64,000 nt of DNA from Verrucomicrobiota bacterium (GCA_025457615.1 JALOTZ010000016.1:1-64000); one strand, 5' to 3'. Positions 15,352 through 24,710 are shown, numbered from the stretch's first letter. Notes: generated by a model not told the origin, from the sequence alone. Numbers and translations are program-made.

Positions 15352-16788
15352 TCATTGCACTTGGAGCGGCGGCGGGCCTTGCGCTTTCCGCACCGGTGGC
15401 GGATTCCATTTGCCGGTGAGTGCATCGGACTTCGGGCCATAGATGCGCATGCACAGGCCGAACGGCCCCTTGGGCGCGGGCAGCCAGTTGGCTTCCCTGT
15501 CCGTGCCGGGGCTTTCGTTTTGGACGTAGAGAGTGAGCGAGCCGTCCGGGTTCGTCTTGAATGGCATCCAACTGCTGACCGCAAACCGGTTGAGCACGTT
15601 GGCCACTTGGAAGCCTTCGCTGTCGTAGAGCGTGATGGACCAGAAGCCGTTGGCGGGCGGCGTGGCTCCCTTGTCGAAATGAACGGTGTATTTGTTCGCG
15701 CCGTCGAGCGGCTTGCCGGTGTCGTCGAAGAGATTGAGTGGATAGATTGCATCCTCCGGGAGATTGGCGCCCAAGCCAATCTGCGCGACGATGGCGCGCT
15801 TCAGGTAGTAGTTGCCATACACACCCATCGTGTCGGTGTTCATCGACCATCCGTTTGCGACCCGGGCCAGCGTCGGCACTTTCCAAGCCATAAGGTGCTG
15901 GGCGTCTTCGGGTGCCGTCATCAGCGCCTGCTTCACAGCGGGGTCGAGCTTGTCGAAGTTGAAGCTCTTGCCCGGTTCAATGCCGATGCGTTTCATCTGT
16001 GCGATGATCGGCTGGTCGGTGGGGTGCGGCGGGTGGAGCTTGAGCAGCTCGGCGGCGTAGGCGAAGTACTTGTCGGCGGGCATGGTATCCACCTGGGTCT
16101 TCGGCGGCGTCTTCATGTCCACGGACGGGTCAATCGTCACTTGCACCGGCTCCGGCGCCCTGCCCCAGCGTGAGAGCGGCGTGACCTTGTAACCTGCCTG
16201 GATCTTGTGCACCGCCGCGTAGTCGTCCGGGCCATCCGTCCGCGTGCGACCGATCACCCAGACATAAGGTGTCGGGGCCTCGATGCGCGTGAAGTCATCC
16301 CGGGTCGTGCCGGTCCATCCCGGCGGGGTTATCAGAAAATTGCCAGCCTGCGTGCCGGTCGTCCGCCAGCCGGGCGAGGCAAACACATCCGACCACATAT
16401 CGAGCATCGGCAGGAGGTAAAACCGCCCGTCCGTGTCCGGCACGGAAACCACCTGCGGCTCCTTGGTGAGATCGAGCCAGGCGACGGAATAAAGCGTATC
16501 GAAGTTCGGCCGCACGACCACCTTCATGTCGGCCGGCGGATAGGCCGAAATGTTGACGAACATATTCATCGGGCCTTTGCCGAACTCCTTCCCCGGCGCC
16601 ACATTCACGGATTGCTTCCGCGTGATGTCCATGGTCACCAACGGATAGAAGTAGTGGTAGGCGTCCACGGCAATCGCGTGCGCCGCCTCCGTGGTGATCG
16701 GCACCTCGGCGCGCGTGACAGTTGTGGTGAATAGGAGCGCGCCAGTGAGCGCGGCGGCGCGTATTCCTTTGATGGGTTCGGCTTTCAT
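15352..16788 (-). CDS. DUF1254/DUF1214 domain exported protein
   Basis: 478 residues with an N-terminal signal peptide (AAALTGALLFTTTVTRA). The N-terminal half fits DUF1254 (YHYFYPLVTMDITRKQS, then NFDTLYSVAWLDLTKEP and VPDTDGRFYLLPMLDMWSDV). The C-terminal half fits DUF1214 (ANKYTVHFDKGATPPANGFW and ITLYDSEGF). Proteins of this pair are widespread secreted proteins of unknown enzymatic function. It is a separate transcription unit on the minus strand. Confidence 0.88.
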   Translation of the reverse strand: MKAEPIKGIRAAALTGALLFTTTVTRAEVPITTEAAHAIAVDAYHYFYPLVTMDITRKQSVNVAPGKEFGKGPMNMFVNISAYPPADMKVVVRPNFDTLYSVAWLDLTKEPQVVSVPDTDGRFYLLPMLDMWSDVFASPGWRTTGTQAGNFLITPPGWTGTTRDDFTRIEAPTPYVWVIGRTRTDGPDDYAAVHKIQAGYKVTPLSRWGRAPEPVQVTIDPSVDMKTPPKTQVDTMPADKYFAYAAELLKLHPPHPTDQPIIAQMKRIGIEPGKSFNFDKLDPAVKQALMTAPEDAQHLMAWKVPTLARVANGWSMNTDTMGVYGNYYLKRAIVAQIGLGANLPEDAIYPLNLFDDTGKPLDGANKYTVHFDKGATPPANGFWSITLYDSEGFQVANVLNRFAVSSWMPFKTNPDGSLTLYVQNESPGTDREANWLPAPKGPFGLCMRIYGPKSDALTGKWNPPPVRKAQGPPPLQVQ

Positions 16789-17302
16789 CGGTGTTTTGCT
16801 TTTAGTTGGTGCAATCAGGAAAAAGTCGCGAGCGATGCCAAAACGTGACAGCAGTGTATCTGAAAGGATGGCGGCGGGGGTGTGGGCAGGGAGAGAGGCT
16901 GGATCGCCGTCCTTTCAGACACACAGCCGTTGAATGAAGCCGCCCTCGCGGTGTTTCTCATTCGCCCTGCGGGTTCCATGTGACAGAGCATGGGCTTGGC
17001 CTGCACGGCTGGCAAGTGACAAGCGGCAATTGTAGAATGAAGAGACGGGCGAGCCGATTGGCTCCAGGGCTCCGAAGCGTAAACTTTGACTCAAGAGATT
17101 CCCTCCCGCCAACTCCTCTCCGGGGAGATCACAGACAACACACGCCTGACAGGGGAGTCCAAGAAAGGCGAACTGGTCTTCGAGACGAAGGGGGGGGAAG
17201 AAGCAGGACCATGCCTCTAGGCTGTCTCAAACGGAAGGCGACGGCTATTCCGCTTTACTGCGCCCTTCCCATCAGAACGCTCGCCGTGCTAGAGTTTCTC
17301 CC
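16789..17302. other. Intergenic region with no recognised gene
   Basis: About 510 bases between the DUF1254 gene and the MNT gene. I see no convincing coding signal on either strand and no RNA gene. Promoters for the divergent flanking genes must lie here, but no clear -35/-10 could be assigned. Confidence 0.5.
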
Positions 17303-17623
17303 GTGAAGACAATTAGCCAGAGTCTCCTGGATGAAGTGGCCAACCGGCTGGCGAACGAGTTGCATCCTGAGGGCATCTGGCTTTTCGGCTCGCACGCCTG
17401 GGGCACGCCGGATGAAGGCAGCGACCTGGACCTTTTCGTTGTCGTGCCGGAAAGCACTGAGCCGCCTGTCGAGCGCATGAGGCGGGCGCACCGCTGCCTG
17501 CGCGGCCTGGGCATCGCCAAAGACGTTCTGGTCAAGACTCGCCAAGAATTCGACCGCCTGCGCGCGCTGCCGTCCACGCTCGATTACCTCGTTTTCCACC
17601 GGGGCCGCAAGCTCTATGGATGA
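17303..17623 (+). CDS. Minimal nucleotidyltransferase (MNT) domain protein
   Basis: 106 residues with the NTase signature GSHAWGTPDEGSDLDLFVVV (29-48), Asp 41 and Asp 43 being the metal ligands. MNT proteins usually form toxin-antitoxin pairs with a HEPN gene directly downstream. Here the expected overlapping ATG exists (ATGA at 17620), but the frame soon runs into a CACAAAG-type repeat and shows no HEPN motif, so the MNT gene is an orphan. Confidence 0.85.
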   Translation: MKTISQSLLDEVANRLANELHPEGIWLFGSHAWGTPDEGSDLDLFVVVPESTEPPVERMRRAHRCLRGLGIAKDVLVKTRQEFDRLRALPSTLDYLVFHRGRKLYG

Positions 17624-17873
17624 ACCTACAAACGGCACTTGATAAACCACGAAGATCGCAAAGGTCACAAAGAAAAGGGCTGGGGCGATGTCAGCACCCC
17701 CTCCAACGGATGAATGAGCCTGCCTCCGTAAGTGATTGTCTTTCTCTGTTTTCTCTGCGTTCTGCGGTTGAACTGCGGTTTCGAGGCTCACAAAACCGAC
17801 ACCACTTATTCCGCTCTGCTGCCGAACCCCTGTTTCTGAGTTTCGGCTCTGCATGTCTCCCCCCCCATCCCCC
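17624..17873. repeat. CACGAAG/CACAAAG word repeats after the MNT gene
   Basis: CCACGAAGATCGCAAAGGTC (17647-17666) followed by ACAAAGAAAAG, and the complementary type TTTCTCTGTTTTCTCTGCGT (17741-17760), form an imperfect inverted pair about 60 bases apart. A related pair lies at 48049-48123. No gene is recognised here; a HEPN partner of the MNT gene would be expected in this interval. Confidence 0.55.
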
Positions 17874-19838
17874 TCATTGCTTCAAGTCATCAAAATAATC
17901 CTTTACCGGCCCTTGGTAGGAACGGGGGACCTGGTCCTGATTCAGCGCGCTGGCGGCGTCCGCCTGGGCGGCGGTCGCGGCTTCCTCGAACTGGATCCGG
18001 CTCGCTCCCTTGATGCTCACACCCTTGAGGCTGATGCTGGGCATCGGACCGCCGGGCGCGAACTGGCCCGGGATCTTGCTGGGCTCGAGCGCGGGGTTCA
18101 ATTCGCCCGCGCCGCGATCCGTGGTGCCGCGGGGAGCCAGGTCCGGTCTCGGGACACCTGAATTGTCCACCAGCTCGGACCACGACCCGTCATACAGCCA
18201 TCCGCTGTCTTCATCCGCCCAGGTGCCCACGCCGGACCCGGGTTGGCCGCCCTTGCCCACGCCGCGCCCCTGGCACTGGCCGCAACCCCGGCCATTGCAG
18301 CTCTGACACAGTCCCCACTGCTGTCCGCTGGCAATGCACATCGAGGCTTCCCGCATGGCTTCCATGGCTGCCATGAGCGACTGCGCGTCGCCGAATTGTT
18401 GGAGCAGGTCTTCCAGCTCCTTTTGGGCATCGGCCAGCGACTGCGCTGCGCCGCTGGTATTCCCCTGCTTCATCTGGTGGGCGGCTTGTTTCAGGTGACT
18501 GGCCGCCTGGCCATAGGGACTGGCCGGATCCACGGCCCTGGCCACCTGCTCCATGAGCGGCTGGAGTTGCTCCGGGGTCAGGCCGGCGGACTGAAGCTGC
18601 TGGATCATTTGTTCGAGGGTTTGCCGCGCCCGGTCGGCCTGGCCGAACTCGAGTTGTTCGGCGAGATCCTTGCCGAGCTTGTCCATCTGCGCCTGGAGCT
18701 GTTGTAGTTTCTGGGCGGCCTGCTTGAGCTTCTCGACATCGTGAGCCGCCGCCTCGAGGTTCTGGAGGAACAGATCGGCTTGCTGGGCGGCGAACGCCTC
18801 GAGGGCGGCGTCCAGTTCCGGCAGGTCCAGCCCCAGCGCGGCGGCCTGCGAGGAGAGGGCGGCCAGCGACTGCGACAGTTGGGCGCGTTGGGCGTCCGTG
18901 CCGCGGCCCTGGCTGGCCAGGTCGCGCGCTTGTTGCTGCAATTGTTCCAACTGCCGTTGCACCTGCTCGAGTTTCCCGGGATCCGCCCGCGTCGAGCCGA
19001 GCTGTTTCTGGAGCGACTCCATCTGACGCTGGAGCGAGGTGGCGGAGGCCTGGCTGGCTGCCGACTCCGAACGCGCCGCCTGCTGGAGACGGCGCAAACC
19101 CGGCTCGCGACCGAACTCCTCCCACTGCTGCTTGAGCCGCTCCTGCACGGTGGAAACGCCCTGGAGCGCTTCGCCGCGGGTGAGCGTGGCTTTCTGGAAT
19201 TCCTGACCCAGGGCCAGGGCCGCGTCCAGCGAATGCTTGACCGCCTCCTGCACGGGCGGACGCTTGACCAGCTCGCGGCGGATGATCTGCTCGATCTGGC
19301 GTCCGGTTTCCTCGATCCGCGCGGCGTCGGTTTGTTCCTGCCGGAACCGCTTCGTGCGGTATTCAGGCACGAATCCCAATCCGACCCCCACCGCCAAGAG
19401 CACGAACGCCCAGCGGGCCGTCCGGGGCAGGTTGAACCGGACGAGCCGGCGGTCGCGCAGTTGGAGAACGTGTTCGGCGGCATCGTTCACCACCAGCGCT
19501 GGCCAGGGGCCGGAGGATTCGGCGCCCGAAAGCTCGAGCGCGGTGCTGAGACGTTCCCGCAGTCCTTCCTGCAGATCCACCCAGCGCGCCGTGGTCAACA
19601 AGGGTTCCGGCTTCCAGGCTCCGACGCAGAATCCGATGAGCGGACCGGCCAGAAGGCACAGTCCGGCCCAACCAACGATGGGCAACGGAAGGGGGACCAC
19701 TTTGTAGGTTGCGAGGAGGGGCAGCCAGATCACGGATCCGGTGAACAATCCGGCCCACAGACCGCGCAAGCCGCGTTGCAACCGTCGCAGCCGCGCGGCC
19801 CGCGTCAGCGTGTGTTCGATGAGTTCCAGTGGGCTCAC
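17874..19838 (-). CDS. Large Gln-rich coiled-coil membrane protein with a zinc-knuckle motif
   Basis: 654 residues. Three hydrophobic spans lie in the first 180 residues (LWAGLFTGSVIWLPLLATY, GLCLLAGPLIGFCVGAW, WAFVLLAVGVGLGFV). Residues about 190-490 are long coiled coil, rich in Gln and Leu (DUF4175-like). Near 515-535 there is CQSCNGRGCGQCQGRG, a DnaJ-type CxxC arrangement that could bind zinc. The C-terminus is Gly/Pro-rich. Proteins of this shape accompany MoxR/VWA clusters in Verrucomicrobia and Planctomycetes and may be structural partners; function is unknown. Confidence 0.78.
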   Translation of the reverse strand: MSPLELIEHTLTRAARLRRLQRGLRGLWAGLFTGSVIWLPLLATYKVVPLPLPIVGWAGLCLLAGPLIGFCVGAWKPEPLLTTARWVDLQEGLRERLSTALELSGAESSGPWPALVVNDAAEHVLQLRDRRLVRFNLPRTARWAFVLLAVGVGLGFVPEYRTKRFRQEQTDAARIEETGRQIEQIIRRELVKRPPVQEAVKHSLDAALALGQEFQKATLTRGEALQGVSTVQERLKQQWEEFGREPGLRRLQQAARSESAASQASATSLQRQMESLQKQLGSTRADPGKLEQVQRQLEQLQQQARDLASQGRGTDAQRAQLSQSLAALSSQAAALGLDLPELDAALEAFAAQQADLFLQNLEAAAHDVEKLKQAAQKLQQLQAQMDKLGKDLAEQLEFGQADRARQTLEQMIQQLQSAGLTPEQLQPLMEQVARAVDPASPYGQAASHLKQAAHQMKQGNTSGAAQSLADAQKELEDLLQQFGDAQSLMAAMEAMREASMCIASGQQWGLCQSCNGRGCGQCQGRGVGKGGQPGSGVGTWADEDSGWLYDGSWSELVDNSGVPRPDLAPRGTTDRGAGELNPALEPSKIPGQFAPGGPMPSISLKGVSIKGASRIQFEEAATAAQADAASALNQDQVPRSYQGPVKDYFDDLKQ

Positions 19839-19956
19839 GTCGCGCCTCTCTCGTTCAGGAGTCGGACCCCTGGCTCGAGGCCGTGGTTCAATGCATGAAG
19901 AGGCTCACCCAACCATGGGCCCTTGGTGACGCTTTGGCGAGCGAATTGCAGGCCGG

Positions 19957-20202
19957 CTACTGGCGCTCGTATTCCCCCTTGCTGAGCTTCTTGAAGACGG
20001 TGAACCCGGCCTTCTTGGCGTCGGAGATCGAGGTGGGCTTGAGTTTGACGGGGGAACTGAAGCTGGACAGGACCTTGCGGACCGGCTTCTTGCAGGCGGG
20101 GCAATGGGTGAGCGGCTTGGCGTTGAGGGGCCGCAGCAGGGTGAACCGCCCACCGCACACCTTGCAGTCGCCCTCACACAGTTCGTACTCGTACAGCGGC
20201 AT
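19957..20202 (-). CDS. FmdB-like zinc-ribbon protein
   Basis: 81 residues. The N-terminus MPLYEYELCEGDCKVCG followed by CPACKKPVRKVLSSF gives paired cysteines of an FmdB-type regulatory zinc ribbon. Such small proteins are widespread and poorly characterised. It sits next to the tRNA-Tyr gene. Confidence 0.88.
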   Translation of the reverse strand: MPLYEYELCEGDCKVCGGRFTLLRPLNAKPLTHCPACKKPVRKVLSSFSSPVKLKPTSISDAKKAGFTVFKKLSKGEYERQ

Positions 20203-20270
20203 CGTTCGTCACCACGCATGACCCCGCACGGCCCGTGGATGCAGCCCAGACAGCGGTCGTCATGAAAGGA

Positions 20271-20356
20271 TGGTGGCGGGAACAGGATTCGAACCTGTGT
20301 AGGCATAAGCCAGCAGATTTACAGTCTGCCCTCGTTGGCCGCTTGAGTATCCCGCC
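20271..20356 (-). tRNA. tRNA-Tyr (anticodon GTA)
   Basis: On the minus strand the acceptor stem GGCGGGA pairs with TCCCGCC, followed by an encoded ACCA end. The anticodon stem GCAGA/TCTGC encloses loop CTGTAAA, giving GTA. The long variable arm is that of a class II tRNA, as expected for bacterial tRNA-Tyr. The T arm CAGGTTCGAATCCTG is complete. Length is 86 bases. Confidence 0.95.
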
Positions 20357-20450
20357 GTCCTCTGGCGCCGTGAAGCCGCCAAAAGAGCGTTGTATTAAGC
20401 CAAAGCCCGGCTTCCTTGTCAATGCAAGCGTCCTGTCCTAGCCTGTTCCC

Positions 20451-21797
20451 ATGTTCGATTCGCTCAGTGGCAAGCTCCAGCAGGCGTTCAAGAACCTGCG
20501 CGGCCTCGGCAGGATCTCCGAGGACAACGTCGCCGAAGCCCTCCGCGAGGTGCGCCTGGCGCTGCTGGAGGCCGACGTGAATTTCAAGGTCGCCCGCGAT
20601 TTCATCGAGCGGGTCAAGACCCAGTCGCTGGGGCAGGAAGTGCTGGTCAGCGTCCAGCCCGGCCAGCAGATCATCAAGATCATCCACGATGAACTGGTCC
20701 AACTCCTGGGCGCAACCAACGCCGCGCTGCAGGTCGGCGGCAACCCCGCCTGCATCCTGATGGTGGGTCTGCACGGCTCCGGCAAGACCACCTCGAGCGG
20801 CAAACTGGCCCGCCTGCTGCGCAAACAAGGCCGCCAGCCGCTGCTGGTCGCCGCGGATGTCTATCGTCCGGCCGCCATGGACCAGATCGCCACGCTGGGC
20901 CAGCAACTTGACATCCCCGTGTTCGTCCGGAAGGGCGAAACGGACGTGCTGCGGATCGCCCGGGAAGCGCTCGAGGCGGCCAAGGCGCAGGGGCTCAACA
21001 CCCTGATCTTCGACACCGCCGGCCGGTTGCAGATCGACGCGCCGCTGGTGCAGGAACTGGTTGACCTGCGTAACCTGGTAAAGCCGCAGGAGATCCTGCT
21101 GGTGCTGGATTCAGCCACCGGCCAGGAAGCGGTGAACGTGGCCACACACTTCGACCAGGCCCTCAACATCACCGGGTCCATTCTCACCAAGCTGGATGGC
21201 GACGCGCGCGGGGGCGCGGCGCTGAGCCTGCGGGCGGTGACGGGCAAGCCGATCAAGTTCGTCGGCGTGGGCGAGAAGCTCGACGAGTTCGAGCCGTTCC
21301 ATCCCGAGCGCATCACCTCGCGCATCCTGGGCATGGGCGATGTGGTCAGCCTGGTCGAGAAGGCGGCGGAGGCGGTGGACCTGGATGACGCCAAGCGCAT
21401 GGAGGAAAAGATGCGCAAGGGGCAGTTCACCCTGGAGGATTTCCTGGATCAGTTGCGCCAGATGAAAAAGCTCGGGCCGCTCGAGAACATCGTGAAACTG
21501 CTGCCGGGCGGGGCCGAGGTGGCCGCCCACACGGACCTGTCCAAACAGGAGCGCGAGTTCAAACGCATGGAAGCGATGATTTGTTCCATGACGCGCAAGG
21601 AGCGGGCGAACCCGGCCATCCTCAACGCCAGCCGGCGCAAACGCATCGCCGCGGGGAGCGGCACCACGGTGGCCGAGTTGAACACGCTGCTCAACAAGTT
21701 CAACCAGATGCAGCAGATGATGAAGAAAATGGGCAAGTTCCAGCGCATGATGATGAAGATGGGCGGCGGCGGCATGCCCGGTCTGATGCGACGCTGA
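20451..21797 (+). CDS. ffh: Signal recognition particle protein Ffh
   Basis: 448 residues. The NG GTPase domain shows GLHGSGKTTSSGK (106-118), DTAGR near residue 190 and TKLDGDARGGAALS near 244. The Met-rich M domain ends MKKMGKFQRMMMKMGGGGMP. With 4.5S RNA it targets nascent membrane and secreted proteins to FtsY and SecYEG. The start ATG 20451 directly precedes the family N-terminus MFDSLSGKLQ. Confidence 0.97.
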   Translation: MFDSLSGKLQQAFKNLRGLGRISEDNVAEALREVRLALLEADVNFKVARDFIERVKTQSLGQEVLVSVQPGQQIIKIIHDELVQLLGATNAALQVGGNPACILMVGLHGSGKTTSSGKLARLLRKQGRQPLLVAADVYRPAAMDQIATLGQQLDIPVFVRKGETDVLRIAREALEAAKAQGLNTLIFDTAGRLQIDAPLVQELVDLRNLVKPQEILLVLDSATGQEAVNVATHFDQALNITGSILTKLDGDARGGAALSLRAVTGKPIKFVGVGEKLDEFEPFHPERITSRILGMGDVVSLVEKAAEAVDLDDAKRMEEKMRKGQFTLEDFLDQLRQMKKLGPLENIVKLLPGGAEVAAHTDLSKQEREFKRMEAMICSMTRKERANPAILNASRRKRIAAGSGTTVAELNTLLNKFNQMQQMMKKMGKFQRMMMKMGGGGMPGLMRR

Positions 21798-21812
21798 AGC
21801 GCGCTCCGGACC

Positions 21813-21829
21813 GCGAGTCCGCGACTCGC
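21813..21829. terminator. Hairpin after ffh
   Basis: GCGAGTC and GACTCGC form a 7-bp stem with a CGC loop, shortly after the ffh stop and before the convergent TolC-family stop. There is no U-tract, so terminator function is uncertain. Confidence 0.3.
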
Positions 21830-21857
21830 AGTGGGCGGTGGCTCGTCCTGCTGGCGG

Positions 21858-23375
21858 TCAATGGGTTCCCAGCTCGATGCGGTGGCGTTCGAGGGTGCGG
21901 CCCTCGCGTTTGGCGAGGGCGGCGAGGGCTTTGTTGTATTCCGTGAGGGCGCTGATCTCGGCGGAGCGGGCGGAGGTGAGGTCGCGTTGCAGGCGCAGCA
22001 CCTCGAAGCTGGTACTCTTGCCGCTGGCCAGCTTCTCCTGCTCGGCGTTCAAGGCGGATTCCGCGTATTCCCGCGCCGTGCGCGTGGCGCCGACCCGGCG
22101 GTAGCTGACCTTGGCGAACTTCACGGCGTCGTCGATCTCGGCCATGACGGTCTGTTCGAGGTCCTTCATGGCCAGCACGCTTTGCTCGACTTCGGCCCGG
22201 GCGTTGCGATAGCGGGCGCGCGCGCCAGTGTTGCTGATGGGGATGGAGAAGAGGGCACCGGCGCTCCAGAAGGGTTGGTTGCCCTTTTCGTATTGGGTGA
22301 ACAAGCCGGCGAACTCCTCCACGCCGGACGCCGAATGGCCGTAGCTGGCAAACGCATCCAGTTGCGGGAACAGTTGGTTCCGGGAGTATTTGAGCTCGAT
22401 GCCCCGCTGTTCCATGACCAGCCAGGCCTGAATGATGTCCGGACGCAGGCTCAGGCCCTTGTTCCAACTATCCTGCACATCGAAGAACTGGAGGGAGGCC
22501 GAGAGTTCCTCGCGGGGGACCAGTTCCACCTCGCGCCATTGGGCAAAGTCGTCCGTGATCGCCCGCTTGAGCGCGTTTTCGCTCAGGGCCAGGGTGCGCT
22601 GCGCGGAGAGCAGGTCGGCCTCGCGCGCCGCCACCTCCGCCTCGGCCTGCTTCTCATCCAGCGGCGCCAGCGCGCCCACCTCGACCCGCTTGCGGTTTTC
22701 CTCGAGAAGTTTCTGGGCCAACTGCAGGGCCTTCTCCTGAACCTTGACGTTCTCGCGGGCGGAGACCAGGTCGTAGTAGGCATTCTCGACCTCGGTGACG
22801 AGGTTGATCATCTGCTGGCGATAGGCCTCCCTGGAACTGGCCAGTTGCTGTTTGGCCACCAGGACGTTCAGGCGCGTGCCGTCGATCCAGGAGTTCTTGA
22901 GGAGCGGTTGGGTCAAGCGCCCCTGCACATAGCCCTGCGAGGTTTCGAAGGGTTCGAAGACCAGGTTGGTGTTCGCATCCAGAAAGCCCCGGTCACCCTG
23001 GGTATTCGACGCCCGACTCGAAAGGTCATAGGTCATCCCCCAAGGCAACAGGCCGCCCACGCCGGCGGACAACTGGTCGGTCTCGCTTTCCGACGGCGGG
23101 ATGAGCCGCTGGTCGGAGTCCAGGCCGCCGCCGGTCTGGTTGAAGCTGTGCTGGCCGGAGAAGTCCAGCGTGGGGTCATAACCGGCGTAGGCCAGGGAGA
23201 GGTTGTTGCGCGCGACGAGCGGGCCGTAGCGCGCCACCTGCAGGCCGAGGTTGTGCTGGATGGCTTCCTGGAAACAGTCCTGCAACGTCAGGCCGCGCGG
23301 TTCGGCGCGACCCGGGAGGATCGGGAGAACGGCAGCAACCAGCATAGCTGGCCAGAGGCTTCGGCGCGCGTTCAT
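21858..23375 (-). CDS. TolC-family outer membrane efflux protein
   Basis: 505 residues with a signal peptide (SLWPAMLVAAVLPILPGRA). Two outer-membrane-efflux repeats are visible: the first around NLGLQVARYGPLVARNNLSL and ENAYYDLVSARENVKVQEKA, the second around RNQLFPQLDAFASYG and ARYRNARAEVEQSVLAMKDL with the helical hairpin ALNAEQEKLASGKSTSFEVL. It would form the outer-membrane channel of a tripartite exporter. No adaptor or pump gene lies adjacent, so the partner is elsewhere. Confidence 0.9.
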   Translation of the reverse strand: MNARRSLWPAMLVAAVLPILPGRAEPRGLTLQDCFQEAIQHNLGLQVARYGPLVARNNLSLAYAGYDPTLDFSGQHSFNQTGGGLDSDQRLIPPSESETDQLSAGVGGLLPWGMTYDLSSRASNTQGDRGFLDANTNLVFEPFETSQGYVQGRLTQPLLKNSWIDGTRLNVLVAKQQLASSREAYRQQMINLVTEVENAYYDLVSARENVKVQEKALQLAQKLLEENRKRVEVGALAPLDEKQAEAEVAAREADLLSAQRTLALSENALKRAITDDFAQWREVELVPREELSASLQFFDVQDSWNKGLSLRPDIIQAWLVMEQRGIELKYSRNQLFPQLDAFASYGHSASGVEEFAGLFTQYEKGNQPFWSAGALFSIPISNTGARARYRNARAEVEQSVLAMKDLEQTVMAEIDDAVKFAKVSYRRVGATRTAREYAESALNAEQEKLASGKSTSFEVLRLQRDLTSARSAEISALTEYNKALAALAKREGRTLERHRIELGTH

Positions 23376-23436
23376 CGGCGTTTACATTACGAACGAGGCG
23401 TTCCTCCCGTCAAACCCGGCGGTGCAGCGAGAAGGG

Positions 23437-23535
23437 ACCCCTTCTCTTTCTCCTTCTCTTCATCGCGTCGAGTTGGGAGAAGGGACGGGCTGCGATAACG
23501 AGAATCAGGAGGCGAGGGATAAAGAGGCCGGGCAT
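23437..23535. repeat. CTTTCTCC/GGGATAAAGAG repeat, left of sua5
   Basis: Pyrimidine-rich CCTTCTCTTTCTCCTTCTCT (about 23440-23459) is followed by CGATAACGAG and GGGATAAAGAGG. A related arrangement (CCCTTTCTCCTCCTCTTTAT, then CGATAAGGAGAAAGGG) lies at 24637-24710, on the other side of the sua5 gene. Confidence 0.45.
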
Positions 23536-23550
23536 CCCGCCTGGTCCGGC

Positions 23551-24567
23551 TCAGTTCGAGCCCGCAGCCGCCCGGTTGAGGCGGTCGGCGATGGCGTGCC
23601 ACCCGGGCCCCTCCGGCACGGCCTCGATGACAATCGCTGCCGCGCCGGCCGAATCGCACCGATGCAGCTCCGCATAGAGGGCGCGAGCGTACGCCTCGGC
23701 GTCGTGCGGGATGACCGAAACGCCGGCCAAGCCGCTGCCGGAAGGGATGCGGGTATGGGCGATCACGTGTGTTCGGGATGCGGCGATTCGGGCGCGGGCA
23801 AGCGCCTGATGCAGTTCCTGATCGTTGGACCATGACAGGATGACCAGACGTGCCTGGGGTGCATAATGTTTCAACAAGAGCCCGGGACTGCGGAGCGCGG
23901 CCGCCTCGGTCGCAGTTCCCGCCCCAAGCCTCCCCAACACCGCCACCAGCGCCGGTTCGTGGATCATACCCGGTCGCAGCACCTCGGGCGGATCCGTCGT
24001 GACATCGACCACGGTGGACTCGATCCCCACCTGCGCCTGGCCGCCATCCACGATCAGCCGGATGCGGTCTCCGAGCTGGCGGCGAACATGGTCCGCGTTG
24101 GTCGGGGAAAGCTGGCTGGAAAGGTTGGCGCTCGGGGCGGCCAGGGGGAAGCCGCAGGCGCGAATGACCGCCTGCATGAGCGGATGCGACGGCCAGCGCA
24201 GTCCCACCGTCGCTCCACCGGCCGTGACAATGTCCGGGATCTTCGAGGCGCGCGGCACCACGAGGGTCAGCGGACCCGGCCAGAAGGCGCGCGCCAACTG
24301 CTGCGCCACCGCCGGCCAATCACCCGCGCAGTCCCGGGCCCGATCAAGTCCATCCACGTGAACAATGATGGGGTTGTGGGCTGGACGTCCCTTGACCTCG
24401 TAAATCCGCTGCACGGCCCGCGGGTTCAGGGCATTGGCCGCCAAGCCGTAAACGGTTTCGGTGGGCAGCGCCACCACCTCCCCGGCCGCAAGCCATTCAG
24501 CCGCGCGCTTCACAGCCCGCTCGAACAAGGCCGGGGTGTGGGTGGGCAGAATCTCGGCTTGAGCCAT
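23551..24567 (-). CDS. sua5: L-threonylcarbamoyladenylate synthase, Sua5 type
   Basis: 338 residues. The YrdC domain is clear: GEVVALPTETVYGLAANAL, then KGRPAHNPIIVHV, WPGPLTLV and PSANLSSQLSPTNADHV. The C-terminal Sua5 domain is present (RSPGLLLKHYAPQARLVIL). It makes the threonylcarbamoyl-AMP used for t6A37 modification of ANN-decoding tRNAs. The start ATG 24567 gives MAQAEILPTH. It is transcribed alone. Confidence 0.93.
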   Translation of the reverse strand: MAQAEILPTHTPALFERAVKRAAEWLAAGEVVALPTETVYGLAANALNPRAVQRIYEVKGRPAHNPIIVHVDGLDRARDCAGDWPAVAQQLARAFWPGPLTLVVPRASKIPDIVTAGGATVGLRWPSHPLMQAVIRACGFPLAAPSANLSSQLSPTNADHVRRQLGDRIRLIVDGGQAQVGIESTVVDVTTDPPEVLRPGMIHEPALVAVLGRLGAGTATEAAALRSPGLLLKHYAPQARLVILSWSNDQELHQALARARIAASRTHVIAHTRIPSGSGLAGVSVIPHDAEAYARALYAELHRCDSAGAAAIVIEAVPEGPGWHAIADRLNRAAAGSN

Positions 24568-24636
24568 GGTTGCACGACGATTCTAGGAGAACGGGGGAGG
24601 CCGAGGCAATCCAGCGCCATCTCTCTGTGCCAGCTT

Positions 24637-24710
24637 TCCCTTTCTCCTCCTCTTTATCTTCATCCAAGGACCCGCGATAAGGAGAAAGGGCAGGAGACAG
24701 ATAAAGAGCG
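24637..24710. repeat. CTTTCTCC/GGATAAAGAG repeat, right of sua5
   Basis: CCCTTTCTCCTCCTCTTTAT and the opposite arm GATAAGGAGAAAGG make an imperfect hairpin. It is related to the block at 23437-23535. It lies in the divergent promoter region of sua5 and trpD. Confidence 0.45.
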
